Shown here in pieces: positions 50,260 through 60,441 of a stretch of 64,000 nucleotides of DNA. The notes under the pieces were generated by a model that was not told where the DNA came from, made no database searches, and worked only from the letters and a program-made list of their open reading frames with translations. The stretch is from Sulfurospirillum diekertiae. Its GTDB lineage: Bacteria; Campylobacterota; Campylobacteria; Campylobacterales; Sulfurospirillaceae. Location of the stretch: contig NZ_CP021416.1 in NCBI RefSeq assembly GCF_002162315.1, forward strand, positions 2,368,207-2,432,206. Direction: 5' to 3'. The position numbers and the translations under genes are program-made. The stretch's first letter is position 1; every line of letters begins with the position of its first letter.

Positions 50260-51090
50260 CTATTTTCCTTTTCTTCTAGAAATAATCAGTTTGTCGCTCG
50301 CTTTTTTCTTACGAGTTTTTCTACCTTTAGTTGGTTGTCCCCATGGAGTTACTGGATGACGTCCTGAGTTGGTTTTACCCTCACCACCACCATGTGGGTG
50401 ATCTACTGGGTTCATTGCAGAACCACGAGTTTGAGGTCTAATACCACGGTGTCTATTACGACCCGCTTTACCGATAACAACGTTTGCCCAATCTTCATTT
50501 CCGACAACACCAACCGTAGCCATACACTCAGCCAAGATTTGTCTCATCTCACCACTTGGAAGTCTTACCATAACATATTGAGTCTCTTTACCCATAAGTT
50601 GAGCGTAACCACCAGCACTACGTGCCATTTGTCCGCCTTTACCTGGTTTGAGTTCAAGGTTATGTAAGATCGTACCAACAGGGATACTTTTTAGCTTCAT
50701 TGCGTTACCTGGTTTAATATCCAGTCCGCTTTCAGCTGCTTGAATTTTGTCACCTACTTTTAATCCTGATGGTTGAAGAATATAAGCTTTTTCACCATCA
50801 ATATAATTAATAAGTGCAATTCTACAATTTCTGTTTGGATCATATTCAATAGCAGCAACTGTACCTTCGATACCAAATTTTCTACGTTTGAAATCAATAA
50901 TTCTGTAAAGTTTTTTTGCACCAGCTTCTTTATGACGAGAAGTGATTCTACCATTGTTATTTCTACCTGCAGTTGCAGCGATTTTCACGAGAAGTGAAGG
51001 AACACTAGCTTTAGCAGTAATGTCACCAGAATCAAGACTTGTTAAAAATCTACGACTTGGAGTATAGGGTTTAAATGATTTTATTGCCAT
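50260..51090 (-). CDS. rplB: 50S ribosomal protein L2
   Basis: 276 residues, uL2: [20 protein letters not shown] and the peptidyl-transferase-proximal [20 protein letters not shown], with the conserved His intact. Confidence 0.98.
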   Translation of the reverse strand: MAIKSFKPYTPSRRFLTSLDSGDITAKASVPSLLVKIAATAGRNNNGRITSRHKEAGAKKLYRIIDFKRRKFGIEGTVAAIEYDPNRNCRIALINYIDGEKAYILQPSGLKVGDKIQAAESGLDIKPGNAMKLKSIPVGTILHNLELKPGKGGQMARSAGGYAQLMGKETQYVMVRLPSGEMRQILAECMATVGVVGNEDWANVVIGKAGRNRHRGIRPQTRGSAMNPVDHPHGGGEGKTNSGRHPVTPWGQPTKGRKTRKKKASDKLIISRRKGK

Positions 51091-51092
51091 GA

Positions 51093-51374
51093 TTACGCCT
51101 CCACATTCTCTAGTTTAGCGCCCTCTGGCAACTGAACATAAAACTTTTTAAAATCATTACGTTTGCCTTCAATGCCTTTAAACTTTTTAACTTTTCCCAT
51201 AACTCTAAGAGAATTGATCTTTAATGGAGTGAAACCAAAGTATTGTTTTAATACCTCTTTTAAACCATTTTTTGTCATTCTTACTGAAGTTTGGATAACA
51301 ACTGTACCATTCTCTTGAAGGCTCAAGCTCTTTTCAGTATAAAGGATTGCCTTAATATCAGTAATATCAGCCAT
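51093..51374 (-). CDS. rplW: 50S ribosomal protein L23
   Basis: 93 residues, uL23: [40 protein letters not shown] and a basic loop [20 protein letters not shown] at the tunnel exit. Confidence 0.98.
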   Translation of the reverse strand: MADITDIKAILYTEKSLSLQENGTVVIQTSVRMTKNGLKEVLKQYFGFTPLKINSLRVMGKVKKFKGIEGKRNDFKKFYVQLPEGAKLENVEA

Positions 51375-51376
51375 TC

Positions 51377-51991
51377 TTAGCCCTCTTTTGTGATTGTTTC
51401 AAGCACTGATTTTTCTATGATTACCGCATAGAACGCAGTTGCTAAATACGCATTAAGCTCATTCGCTTCAACAAGGTAGCAGTTTTGAAGATTTCTAAAC
51501 GCTAACAATGTTTTCTCATCAACCAATTCTTTAACGATTAATGCGTCTCTTGTGCCAAGTGTTTTAACGATTTTTGATGCATCTTTGGTTTTACCAGATT
51601 CAACGCTCAAAGAATCAACAACAAAAAGTGCGTTATTGACTGCTTTTTCATTCAATGCGAATTCAAGCGCCAATTTTTTCTGTTTTTTGTTGACTTTTAA
51701 ATCATAATTTTTGTTAGCTTTAGGGCCAAATGCAGCACCACCACCAACCCATACTGGACTTCTTCTACTACCAGCACGTGCACCACCTCGACCTTTTTGA
51801 GCCCAAGGTTTTTTACCACCACCGCTTACTTCACCTTTTGTTTTGGTGTTCGCAGTGTTTGAACGAAGTGCAGCTTGGTATGATTTGACATAAAGATATA
51901 GGTTATGTGAATGGACTTCTTCAAAACTTGCAGGAAGAGCCAATGCACCAACATTTTCTAATTTTTCATTTAATACGATTGCACTACTCAT
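51377..51991 (-). CDS. rplD: 50S ribosomal protein L4
   Basis: 204 residues, uL4: tunnel loop [20 protein letters not shown] and C-terminal [18 protein letters not shown]. Its start overlaps the rplC stop (ATGA). No S10-leader-type L4 autoregulatory stem was evident upstream of rpsJ. Confidence 0.98.
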   Translation of the reverse strand: MSSAIVLNEKLENVGALALPASFEEVHSHNLYLYVKSYQAALRSNTANTKTKGEVSGGGKKPWAQKGRGGARAGSRRSPVWVGGGAAFGPKANKNYDLKVNKKQKKLALEFALNEKAVNNALFVVDSLSVESGKTKDASKIVKTLGTRDALIVKELVDEKTLLAFRNLQNCYLVEANELNAYLATAFYAVIIEKSVLETITKEG

Positions 51992-52566
51992 TTAACAATC
52001 CTTGCTTTACCTAATGATCCATTTGCACCTGGAACTGAGCCTTTAACAGCTAGAATACCATTTTGCGCGTCAAATGAAACGATCTCATTTTTTACTGTAA
52101 CTTGAGTGTTACCATAGTGACCAGGCATTTTCTTGCCTTTTTGAACACGACCAGGCCATTCACAGTTACCAATTGAACCAGGAGCTCTGTGAAAACGACT
52201 ACCATGTCCACCAGGACCACCTTGGAAATTGTGGCGTTTAATAACACCTGCAAAACCTCTACCTTTTGTATTCAAAGACACTTTAAGTGTTTTTGCTTCG
52301 CCCAAAGGTGCTGTATCTAAGTCGCCAGCTTCTGCATTAGCAACATCAAGTGTCACAAAACGATTGAATGCAGCAGAAAGGTTATACTTTTTTTGCTGAC
52401 CGGCAATAGCTTTGTTCATTTTTTTGCCACTAACATACGAAACTAAAGCGCGTTTGTCAGCGTTAACTTCACATACTTTCGCTTCTAAAACTCTGAGTAA
52501 AGTGACCGGAACGCTTGGTACTGCAATTGTTCGGCTCATGCCGATTTTTTCAATAATATATTCCAT
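51988..52566 (-). CDS. rplC: 50S ribosomal protein L3
   Basis: 192 residues, uL3: [40 protein letters not shown] with the conserved Gln, and [19 protein letters not shown]. The second of two adjacent ATGs (52566) was chosen. Confidence 0.97.
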   Translation of the reverse strand: MEYIIEKIGMSRTIAVPSVPVTLLRVLEAKVCEVNADKRALVSYVSGKKMNKAIAGQQKKYNLSAAFNRFVTLDVANAEAGDLDTAPLGEAKTLKVSLNTKGRGFAGVIKRHNFQGGPGGHGSRFHRAPGSIGNCEWPGRVQKGKKMPGHYGNTQVTVKNEIVSFDAQNGILAVKGSVPGANGSLGKARIVK

Positions 52567-52575
52567 CATTACCCC

Positions 52576-52887
52576 TTATTTACCCATAGCTCTAACTTCA
52601 ACGTTGACTTCAGGTGCCAAGTCAAGTTTCATGAGTGAATCAACTGTATCAGTCGTCGCAGACACGATGTCAATCATACGTGCATGGATTCTCATCTCAA
52701 ATTGCTCTCTTGAAGTTTTGTTTACGTGCGGAGATCTAAGCACTGTATAGCGCTTGATTTTTGTAGGCATAGGAATTGGTCCGACAATTTCGGCTCCAGT
52801 TCGTTTGACAGCTTCAACGATAGCTGCAACAGATCTGTCTAAAACTCTATGGTCATACGCCTTGAGTTTAAGTCTAATTTTTTCCAT
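52576..52887 (-). CDS. rpsJ: 30S ribosomal protein S10
   Basis: 103 residues, uS10: [40 protein letters not shown] and a [11 protein letters not shown] strand. First gene of the superoperon, with a strong promoter 56-84 bp upstream. Confidence 0.98.
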   Translation of the reverse strand: MEKIRLKLKAYDHRVLDRSVAAIVEAVKRTGAEIVGPIPMPTKIKRYTVLRSPHVNKTSREQFEMRIHARMIDIVSATTDTVDSLMKLDLAPEVNVEVRAMGK

Positions 52888-52942
52888 TTGTACCCCTGTA
52901 AAGAACTTGCCACCTTGAAGATGACCTAATTAAAGGACTGTG

Positions 52943-52971
52943 ATTTTACAACAATAGATACTAAAAGTCAA
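52943..52971 (-). promoter_or_regulatory. Promoter of the rpsJ-rplQ superoperon
   Basis: On the minus strand, TTGACT (52966-52971) and TAAAAT (52943-52948) are 17 bp apart, a near-consensus sigma-70 promoter. The transcript would start about 50 bp before rpsJ. Confidence 0.7.
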
Positions 52972-53055
52972 TAAATATAGGGGTTTTTGTAGATTTAATA
53001 CTTATTTTATTTCCTTTTAATAAGGAAAATAATAGACTTTTTGAAAGGAAAAATC

Positions 53056-54129
53056 GTGCAAACACTTCAATCATTTTATGAAATGAATTTCAAAAATACA
53101 CTCTTTTTTGATCGTAAAATTTCTATTACTCATAAAAAAACTATTCTTTATGGACCAAGGAAGAGTGGAAAAAGTCATCTCATAATTGATCATTTAAGTC
53201 ATTATGAAAAAGGAAGTTATCTTTACATTGATTTTTCTGATGACCGCGTCGAGCCTCATTTGGTCGCTGAAAATCTGGCCATTTTTGTGCAAAAAAATCG
53301 TATCAAACTATTGATAATAGAGCATTTTGACTTCTCTTTTGAACTTCCAAATATCGATGAAATTTTACTCACAACTATCTTTACATGTAAAACACTTAAG
53401 GGGTACGATTCACTCATACTTTATCCACTAGATTTTGAAGAATTTATCTCCTTTGATAAAAAACATTCCAATATCGAACATCTTTTTAACTTCTATACCA
53501 ACAGCGGAACATTTCCACAAATCGTACAAAATAGTGAACAAAGTTCTCAAAAACAGATGCAAGAGATGCTTCACCTAATTTTAAAAGATGCCACAACGTT
53601 TCTCATCTACAAACGTTTATGTGAAATGCAAGGCTCAAAAATTTCACTTTTCCAGATTTACAACCATCTAAAAGTCTTCACAAAAATTTCTAAAGATAAG
53701 CTCTATGCCATAACCTCTGACCTCATCGATCAGAATCTTCTTTTTTTGGTAGAAAAATACAATCAACCCAGCGCCTCCAAAAAAGTCTACCCTATTGACT
53801 TCGCGCTCAAAGATGCTCTGACTTTCAAAAAAGACTTTTTGAAGCGCTTTGAAAATATGGTTTTTTTAGAACTCATCAAACGAGGCAAAAAGGTCTTTTA
53901 TGAAGAAGGCATTGACTTTTATCTACCCGATGAATCTCTTGCTATTTTATGTGTGGGCTTTGCCACCACAGAGGCGATTGAGATAAAACTTCAAAAGCTT
54001 TTACCTACGTTTTGGGCTTTACATGTAAAGCGTATTGAAGTGGTTACACTGAGCAGTGAAAGTGCCAAAGACATTGAAGGCTTTAGCTTTTCCATTGCTC
54101 CTTTTTGGGAATGGGCATTACAACTCTAA
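53056..54129 (+). CDS. P-loop ATPase of unknown function
   Basis: 357 residues from a GTG at 53056, six bases after AAAGGA; an in-frame TTG at 53041 is less likely. A clear Walker A, GPRKSGKS (33-40), is followed by a Walker B-like LLIIEHFDFS. Later IDFALKDALTFKKDFLKRFE, FENMVFLELIKRGKKVFYEE and a VGFATTEAIEIKLQKLLPTF tail resemble the DUF4143/PD-(D/E)XK-like ends of AAA-type ATPases linked to mobile or toxin systems. I do not recognise a named member. It is the first gene after the ribosomal promoter, divergent from rpsJ, and overlaps the next leftward gene by 12 bp at their stops. Two TTACATGTAA copies. Confidence 0.75.
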   Translation: MQTLQSFYEMNFKNTLFFDRKISITHKKTILYGPRKSGKSHLIIDHLSHYEKGSYLYIDFSDDRVEPHLVAENLAIFVQKNRIKLLIIEHFDFSFELPNIDEILLTTIFTCKTLKGYDSLILYPLDFEEFISFDKKHSNIEHLFNFYTNSGTFPQIVQNSEQSSQKQMQEMLHLILKDATTFLIYKRLCEMQGSKISLFQIYNHLKVFTKISKDKLYAITSDLIDQNLLFLVEKYNQPSASKKVYPIDFALKDALTFKKDFLKRFENMVFLELIKRGKKVFYEEGIDFYLPDESLAILCVGFATTEAIEIKLQKLLPTFWALHVKRIEVVTLSSESAKDIEGFSFSIAPFWEWALQL

Positions 54130-55373
54130 AAAAGGTGTGATGAATTTTTGAATCGTAATGGCATTGCCTTTTTTATTAAAATAGAAATGATCTAAAAGCT
54201 TTCGAATAATCACAAACCCCCTACCATTGAACTTTTCAGCATTAATGACAATGTTTTTCAACACCATCGTATCAAACCCTTCTCCTTGATCACTAATCGT
54301 TGCCTCAAAAAGTTGGCGTTTTCCGCTTGGAAGAATTCCATAGGTTATTTTAATTTTTTTATGTTGATGTAGTTTTTCCAGTCGTGCCATTTCATCATCA
54401 AAGAGATTATGCTCTATCAAATAATTTTTATGCGCTTTATCAACACCAAAGCTGCCGTGCTCCAAAGCATTGAGTAACAACTCTGAAAGCGTTAGCATAA
54501 TCTGGCTCAACGTTTTACTGTCCACATCATGCTCTTTTAAATATTGTGAAATGGTTGTTAAGGATTCATCAATAGCTTCATAGGTGCTTGCAATACGTAA
54601 TGTTTCAAATTCTTTGGATATGGCAAGTTTTTGAATGTAAACGTATGTCAAATCGTCATCACCTTTGCCAATACGTGCGCTCACTTTATCGCGAAAGTCT
54701 TTCACACAAATCGAATCAATAAAATCCTCCTTTAAGTAGGAAGCATATAACTTACCATCGGAGGTACTACTCTCACTCAATCCATCACTGTAACAGAGCA
54801 TTTTGGCAATAGGAACAGAAGGCAAACTCATCGTCCGTACACTTTCGGTAAATATACTCAACGGTGGATTATTACTGCGAATCGCTTGAAATTCATTGGA
54901 CTCACTTAAAATAAAAAAACGTCGGCATACCACATGATGCATACTTAATGATGGATTCTTGAATGTCATACTCTACGAGCACAATACTCATAATCTCTTC
55001 ATCAAACAGATTTTTTTTGTAAAAAATTTGAGCGTTTTGGTGATCCACACATCAAAAACAAAACCCTCTTCTTCTTCGAGCTCATCAAAAAAAATAGTTT
55101 AAAAAATCGCGTGATTGCCATCGCACTCATCGCCGCTGAAAGCCCTTTACCCATCGCATCCGCAATAAAACCAACCAACCTTCCATCCTTGGTCTTACGT
55201 AAAGAGTAGGTATCGCCGCTAAGCGTACTGTGCGGTCTATAGGAGATGTCCACGCGTAAAAGCTCTTTTTTACCATTTTTAGTAAGATCAATCTGCTGAT
55301 AATAGAGATCGTTTTTGATGACAAAAAGCTCTTTGTTAAATGCTTTGTCAAGATCTTCTTTTTCGTGGAACAT
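54118..55373 (-). pseudogene. PP2C-type phosphatase with anti-sigma-factor-kinase-like ATPase domain, three frameshifts as read
   Basis: Three frames rebuild one protein of about 418 residues. N-terminal part is a SpoIIE/RsbU PP2C phosphatase (VDISYRPHSTLSGDTYSLRK, FIADAMGKGLSAAMSAMAIT with the metal Asp; MLCYSDGLSE further on). The C-terminal part is a GHKL ATPase of the RsbW type (LSELLLNALEHGSFGV, ATISDQGEGFD, GRGFVIIRKLLD). Shifts are at 55098-55106, at T8 55011-55018 (needs one more) and at A7 54913-54919 (one fewer). It would dephosphorylate or phosphorylate an anti-sigma antagonist. RBS AAGGAG before 55373. Confidence 0.75.
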
Positions 55374-55439
55374 ACTTAACTCCTTTGGGACATTTTAGCA
55401 AATCTACACTAAACTTCGTTTACATGTAAAGGAGTTTGA

Positions 55440-55988
55440 ATGCTATGTGGAATTGATGAAGCAGGACGTGGCTGTTTAGCAGGACCTTTGGTTGTCGCAG
55501 GAGCCATTTTAAAAGAGCCTGTCGCAGGACTTAACGATTCCAAGCAACTGAGCGAAAAGCAGCGTGAAGCTTTTTTTGAGATATTACAAAGTAAAGCAGA
55601 ATTCAAAATTGTCTTTTGCGATAACCTTATGGTCGATACTAAGGGGTTGAGTGCGTGTCTTCGCTACGCCATAAAAACAATCAAAGCGCATTTTGAAGGG
55701 CATGATATTTTGATGGATGGTAACTGCAATTTTGGTGTACAAGGCATTACCACCATGATCAAAGCCGATGCCAAAGTGCCTGAAGTCAGTGCGGCAAGTA
55801 TTTTAGCCAAAGTGAGTCGTGACCGCTATATGTATGAAATTGCCTCTACCTATCCTCAGTATGAATTTGAAAAACACAAAGGCTATGGAAGTGCTTTACA
55901 TGTCGAAAAAATTAAAGCCTTTGGATACTGCGAACTACACCGAAAATCCTTCAAAATCAAATCGCTTCTACAACCAACACTTTTTTAG
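55440..55988 (+). CDS. rnhB: Ribonuclease HII
   Basis: 182 residues, cleaves RNA of RNA-DNA hybrids and misincorporated ribonucleotides. GIDEAGRGCLAGPLVVAG carries the catalytic Asp-Glu pair (about residues 5-6), LNDSKQLS follows, ILMDGNCNF and SILAKVSRDRYM complete the site. Its Shine-Dalgarno (AAAGGAG) is fused to a TTACATGTAA copy (55420-55429). A near-match TTTACATGTCG at 55895 lies inside. Confidence 0.96.
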   Translation: MLCGIDEAGRGCLAGPLVVAGAILKEPVAGLNDSKQLSEKQREAFFEILQSKAEFKIVFCDNLMVDTKGLSACLRYAIKTIKAHFEGHDILMDGNCNFGVQGITTMIKADAKVPEVSAASILAKVSRDRYMYEIASTYPQYEFEKHKGYGSALHVEKIKAFGYCELHRKSFKIKSLLQPTLF

Positions 55989-56051
55989 CATCTCTTGTTA
56001 AGTTGATAACAGAAATCAAAATAAAGCAAAGTCAAAGTTTTATTTCTCTAT

Positions 56052-56074
56052 TATTTCAATAACAATTATCAAAA
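56052..56074. promoter_or_regulatory. Possible Fur box upstream of feoAB
   Basis: TTATTTCAATAACAATTATC and neighbouring ATCAAAA resemble the AT-rich repeats of a Fur site (several NAT trimer repeats), 55 bp upstream of feoA. Such a site would repress iron import when iron is replete, as is known for feo operons. The match is imperfect and was judged by eye. Confidence 0.3.
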
Positions 56075-56128
56075 CCTAAAAAGGCATTCCAGCGACCTTA
56101 GACTTTGATAAACAAAAGGAGATAATTT

Positions 56129-56356
56129 ATGATTGATTTATCGCACATTGCAAAAAATCAAAAAGCACATATTAAAAGTATTCATGCACAAAATACCCTC
56201 AAAAAGCGCCTTCTCTCACTTGGGTTTGGTATTGGCAAAGAGGTTGAAGTGGTCGAAACAAGCCTACAAAAAAATACCATCAAAGTTTCACTGGGTTATA
56301 GCTCTATTGCTCTGCGTTTTGATGAAGCCAAGCTTATCGAAGTAGAGGTTGCCTAA
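56129..56356 (+). CDS. feoA: Ferrous iron transport protein A
   Basis: 75 residues, an SH3-like domain: LKKRLLSLGFGIGKEVEVVE, and KVSLGYSSIALRFDEAKLIE. Modulates FeoB activity. Starts behind AAAGGAGATAATTT; the final base of its stop is the A of the feoB ATG, so the two are coupled. Confidence 0.93.
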   Translation: MIDLSHIAKNQKAHIKSIHAQNTLKKRLLSLGFGIGKEVEVVETSLQKNTIKVSLGYSSIALRFDEAKLIEVEVA

Positions 56357-58533
56357 TGAAAAAAATAGTCATAGCTCTTGTAGGTCAACCCAATGTGGGC
56401 AAAAGCCATCTTGCCAACGCGATGAGTGGATCAAACCTCAAAATTGGTAACTTTGCAGGTGTCACGGTTGAAAAAGCAACCGCTCGTTTAAAAACAGAAG
56501 ATTTTGCGATTGAGTTTATTGACCTTCCTGGTCTTTATTCACTTGAAGATTTTTCGGCTGATGAGAAAGTCACCAAAGACTTTTTACAAAAAGGGGAATA
56601 CGATCTTATATTAAATGTTGTCGATTCTACCAACTTGGAACGCAATCTCATGCTGACAACAGAGCTCATGGAACTTCAAAAAAAGATGGTGATTGCTCTG
56701 AATATGGACGATGAAGCCATTAAAGAAGGAATTGACATCGATGCGGAGGCTATGAGCAAAATTCTCTCAGTTCCTTGCGTGCGTGTCTCTTCAAAAATCA
56801 AAACGAACATTGAAATGTTGATTGATCAGGTTTTACATGTAACCAAAAATGAGTTCATTGCACCCAAATTGGTTTACAGCGATGAAGTCGAAGAACAACT
56901 CCAAACGATTGTACGTTTTTTAGAAGATAAACATTTTACAATGCCTCATTTTAGCAACCGTCAAATCGCAGTGGGACTTCTATGGCAAAAAAGAGAAATT
57001 TACGCGCTAATGCATGAACAACCTCTGTATGTTGAGCTACATCCTATTCTCAATAATGCCCTTGGACATGTTTACATGTACGCTCAAAGTGAAGATATCG
57101 AAGAGATCATCAACCGTCAACATGGAGCGTTTAGTGCAGGGCTGAGTGCCGAAGTGCTTCATGTCACCAAAGTAATACGCAAAAATCTCACACAGACGAT
57201 TGATGCGATTTTGATTCATAAACTTTTAGGGCTTCCAATCTTTATCTTTTTAATGTGGGGACTCTTTCAACTCACCTTCACGCTAGGGCGAATTCCAATG
57301 GACTGGATTGAGGCAAGTTTTGGCTGGCTAGCAGAGACTGTCGGAAATACCATTGATAATGAAGCGATGAAGTCACTGATTGCCGATGGTATTATCGCAG
57401 GTGTGGGCAGTGTTGTGATGTTTTTACCCAATATTATGATTCTCTTTTTAGGCATTGCACTGCTTGAAACCACTGGGTATATGTCTAGAGCGGCTTTCTT
57501 GCTTGATGGCTTCTTCCACAAATTTGGGCTTCACGGCAAAAGCTTTGTACCCCTCGTAACGGGCTTTGGATGTTCCGTTCCCGCCTATATGGCCGCACGT
57601 ACTTTGAAAAATAAAAAAGACCGTTTGCTAACGATGTTTATCATTGGGTTTATGAGTTGTGGCGCACGACTTCCTGTGTATGTTCTTTTTGCAGGCGCTT
57701 TTTTTGAAGAGAATATGGCCGGAAATGTCTTGTTTGGCATATACATCACAGGGGCACTTTTAGGGCTTATTGCCGCTAAAATTCTTCGTGTGAGTGCGTT
57801 CAAAGGCGAAGATGAACCTTTTGTTATGGAGATGCCAAAATATCGCTTACCGAGCCTAAAGCTTTTATGGTTTGTAGTCTATTCAAAATCCCTAATGTAT
57901 ATCAAAAAGGCGGGGACGTTTATTTTGATGGCTTCCATGCTTATCTGGTTTATCAGTTCATACCCCAAAAATAGTCTGATTGAAGAAGAGTATACGACCA
58001 AAATTGAAGCGTTACAACCAAGCGTGACTGAAGAACAGAGCAACAGTATTGAAGAGGTTACAAAAACCGTTGAGGAAGATAAAGGTACTTCTCTTGAAGA
58101 GGCAACCAAAGCCTTAGAAAATGAAAAACGTGAGAAATTGATGGAGCACACCTACCTTGGCATGATTGGTAGAACGATTGAGCCTGCTTTTGCACCACTG
58201 GGCTTTGACTGGAAAATGAGTGTCGCAACGTTCAGTGGACTAGCCGCAAAAGAGGTCATCGTCTCAACGCTAGGTGTTCTTTACTCATTAGGTGATGGTG
58301 TCAAAGAAGATGATGGTTCTCTTCGTGCGATCATTACCGCCAATATTAGCTTCCAATCGGCAATGGCATTTATCGTCTTTGTCATGGTGTACTTACCATG
58401 CCTTGCAGCAACCGCAGTCTTTGCAAAAGAGGCAGAAGAGACAAAATATACCGTCTATCTGGTCATCTTTACCTTTGCAACAGCGTGGGTGTTGGCCTTC
58501 ATCACCTACCAAGGATTAATGCTTCTTGCATAA
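56356..58533 (+). CDS. feoB: Ferrous iron transport protein B
   Basis: 725 residues. N-terminal G domain: G1 GQPNVGKS (8-15), G2 region GNFAGVTVEK, G3 DLPGLYS, and an atypical G4 in IALNMDDEA (N-x-D). Membrane domain has two Gate repeats (ETTGYMSRAAFLLDG, GCSVPAYMAARTL and a second GFMSCGARLPVYV with Cys). Imports Fe(II) in anaerobic or microaerobic growth. An unusual feature is a soluble, highly acidic stretch near residues 555-595, with two near-repeats (SIEEVTKTVEED and SLEEATKALENE). Two TTACATGTAA-type sites: 56833 exact and 57072 with a terminal C. Confidence 0.95.
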   Translation: MKKIVIALVGQPNVGKSHLANAMSGSNLKIGNFAGVTVEKATARLKTEDFAIEFIDLPGLYSLEDFSADEKVTKDFLQKGEYDLILNVVDSTNLERNLMLTTELMELQKKMVIALNMDDEAIKEGIDIDAEAMSKILSVPCVRVSSKIKTNIEMLIDQVLHVTKNEFIAPKLVYSDEVEEQLQTIVRFLEDKHFTMPHFSNRQIAVGLLWQKREIYALMHEQPLYVELHPILNNALGHVYMYAQSEDIEEIINRQHGAFSAGLSAEVLHVTKVIRKNLTQTIDAILIHKLLGLPIFIFLMWGLFQLTFTLGRIPMDWIEASFGWLAETVGNTIDNEAMKSLIADGIIAGVGSVVMFLPNIMILFLGIALLETTGYMSRAAFLLDGFFHKFGLHGKSFVPLVTGFGCSVPAYMAARTLKNKKDRLLTMFIIGFMSCGARLPVYVLFAGAFFEENMAGNVLFGIYITGALLGLIAAKILRVSAFKGEDEPFVMEMPKYRLPSLKLLWFVVYSKSLMYIKKAGTFILMASMLIWFISSYPKNSLIEEEYTTKIEALQPSVTEEQSNSIEEVTKTVEEDKGTSLEEATKALENEKREKLMEHTYLGMIGRTIEPAFAPLGFDWKMSVATFSGLAAKEVIVSTLGVLYSLGDGVKEDDGSLRAIITANISFQSAMAFIVFVMVYLPCLAATAVFAKEAEETKYTVYLVIFTFATAWVLAFITYQGLMLLA

Positions 58534-58540
58534 GTGACAC

Positions 58541-58570
58541 GAGGTGGCTTCCAACGTTGGTAGCCACCTC
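58541..58570. terminator. Terminator between convergent feoB and aroC
   Basis: GAGGTGGCT / AGCCACCTC, a perfect 9-bp stem around an inner CAAC/GTTG stem. The sequence following it on the plus strand is ATTATTTATC, moderately T-rich. aroC ends 6 bp further. Confidence 0.6.
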
Positions 58571-58575
58571 ATTAT

Positions 58576-59658
58576 TTATCGATTGTAAACGTGTTTAAGA
58601 TGCTCTATTTTAGCTCCAAGGTTCAAAAGAAGCAGATCAGCAATGACTAACGCTGCCATCGATTCAGCAACCACGCTTCCACGTACCGCGATGCACGGAT
58701 CATGCCTTCCTTTGAGATTACATGTAAGTGCGTTCCCTTCTGTGTCAATCGTCTCTTGCGCGATAAAAATAGAAGGAGTCGGTTTGAAATAAACTTTACA
58801 TGTAATGGTATCGCCATTGCTCATACCACCTAAAATTCCACCACTGTGATTGGTTACAAAACCCTCTTTGGTGATCGCATCATTATTTTCTGAACCTTTA
58901 AGCGAAGAGGCATGAAAACCCTCGCCAATTTCAACCCCTTTAACGCCATTAATACCCATCATCGCTTCAGCTAACAGAGCATCAAGTTTATAATAAATTG
59001 GTTCTCCCAGTCCAGCGGGCGCGCCTACAACATGCACCAAAGCCGCACCACCCACGGAATCATGCGCATTTTTAGCTTCTAAGATAGCCGCCTTTTGTGC
59101 CTCTTCAACGTTTTTATCGAGGGCATAAATCTCGCTCTTTGCTACACGCTCAAAATCATAGCTTTTTGCTTCAATATCCCCAATCGCGCAAATACCACTT
59201 TGAACCTTTACATGTAAAGTATTTAAAAGCAGTTTTGCAATCGCTCCAGCGGCTACACGCGCGGCAGTTTCCCTGGCACTACTGCGTCCGCCACCTCTAT
59301 AATCTCGAAGACCATACTTGGCAAAATAGGTAAAGTCTGCATGCCCCGGACGAAAAAGGTCTTTGACACTGTCATAATCTCCGCTTTTTTGGTTTTCGTT
59401 AAAAATAACCATGGCAATGGGAGTTCCCGTGCTTTTGCCTTCAAACACACCGCTTAAAATTTCGATGGTATCGCCTTCTTTGCGTGCGGTAGCAAATTTA
59501 TTTTGACCGGGCTTTCTTCTATCTAGCTCACGTTGGATAAATGCTTCATCAATTTCTAAACCCGCAGGTACACCATCGACGACACAACCGATTGCCTTTC
59601 CGTGCGACTCGCCGAAGGTTGTGAAGCTAAACTTTTTGCCAAATGTATTGCTACTCAT
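58576..59658 (-). CDS. aroC: Chorismate synthase
   Basis: 360 residues, FMN-dependent final step of the shikimate pathway. Signatures are [40 protein letters not shown] and the C-terminal [20 protein letters not shown]. Three TTACATGTAA copies in this gene (58718, 58796, 59208), the first two 78 bp apart. Overlaps rnc by ATGA. Confidence 0.97.
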   Translation of the reverse strand: MSSNTFGKKFSFTTFGESHGKAIGCVVDGVPAGLEIDEAFIQRELDRRKPGQNKFATARKEGDTIEILSGVFEGKSTGTPIAMVIFNENQKSGDYDSVKDLFRPGHADFTYFAKYGLRDYRGGGRSSARETAARVAAGAIAKLLLNTLHVKVQSGICAIGDIEAKSYDFERVAKSEIYALDKNVEEAQKAAILEAKNAHDSVGGAALVHVVGAPAGLGEPIYYKLDALLAEAMMGINGVKGVEIGEGFHASSLKGSENNDAITKEGFVTNHSGGILGGMSNGDTITCKVYFKPTPSIFIAQETIDTEGNALTCNLKGRHDPCIAVRGSVVAESMAALVIADLLLLNLGAKIEHLKHVYNR

Positions 59659-60338
59659 CGGATCTCTTTTTTTAAAATTTCTAATGCCAACATTGCCGCT
59701 TTTTGTTGCGCCTCTTTTTTACTTTTGCCACTCGCAACGGAAAGATCACGACCGCGTACACTGACCGCTATCTCAAACTCTTTTTTATGATCGGGTCCAA
59801 AAGAGCGTACAAGTCGGTACTCTGGTGTCATCCCAAAATGCGCTTGAGTCAGTTCTTGCAAGGTGGTCTTGTGATCTCTGAAGATCGCATCCATATCAAT
59901 TTTAGGGTACGCCTCTTCCAAAAGAGCAATCGCCAAATTTTTGGCTTTTTCAAGTCCAGCTTCAAGGTAAAGCGCTCCAAGAATGGCTTCAAACGCATTG
60001 GAGAGTAAAGAGGGTTTTTCACGTCCATTGTTGTTCTCTTCAGCTAAAGAGATGTAGATGTATTCTCCTAAATGCAAAAGGCGCGCAAGTTTTTCAAAGC
60101 TTTTTTCATTCACCAAGGAAGCGCGAAGTTTGGAAAGTTCTCCCTCTGCGACCTGTGTAAACTCATGGTAAAGATACTCCCCAACGATAAGATCAAGCAC
60201 TGCGTCGCCCAAAAACTCTAGGCGCTCGTTGTTGTAAGGTTGTTTAGAACTTTTATGCGTAAGTGCCTCGATTATCAGGTTTTGATCTTTAAACTGATAA
60301 CCCAAACGCTTCTGTAACGCCTCTAATTTTTTTTGCAT
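59655..60338 (-). CDS. rnc: Ribonuclease III
   Basis: 227 residues. The catalytic signature [20 protein letters not shown] (acidic Glu and Asp) and a second [20 protein letters not shown] block with the metal Glu, followed by a C-terminal dsRNA-binding domain ([33 protein letters not shown]). Processes rRNA and mRNA. Coupled to aroC downstream. Confidence 0.96.
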   Translation of the reverse strand: MQKKLEALQKRLGYQFKDQNLIIEALTHKSSKQPYNNERLEFLGDAVLDLIVGEYLYHEFTQVAEGELSKLRASLVNEKSFEKLARLLHLGEYIYISLAEENNNGREKPSLLSNAFEAILGALYLEAGLEKAKNLAIALLEEAYPKIDMDAIFRDHKTTLQELTQAHFGMTPEYRLVRSFGPDHKKEFEIAVSVRGRDLSVASGKSKKEAQQKAAMLALEILKKEIR

Positions 60339-60369
60339 TATCTTTCCTTTGTCATTTTTACAACGCTAT

Positions 60370-60430
60370 TTAGGCAAAGCCTAAAAGCTACGTTAGCCAC
60401 TAGGGCGCTAAAGCTAGCCTCTTGCGAGGC
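60370..60430. repeat. Three stem-loops in the rnhA-rnc gap
   Basis: TTAGGC-AAA-GCCTAA (60370-60384), TTAGC-N9-GCTAA (60393-60411) and GCCTC-TTGC-GAGGC (60417-60430) fill most of the 103-bp gap, with AAAAGCTAC directly repeated at its two ends. May be a terminator/processing site or a small dispersed element. Confidence 0.5.
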
Positions 60431-60441
60431 AGAAAAGCTAC

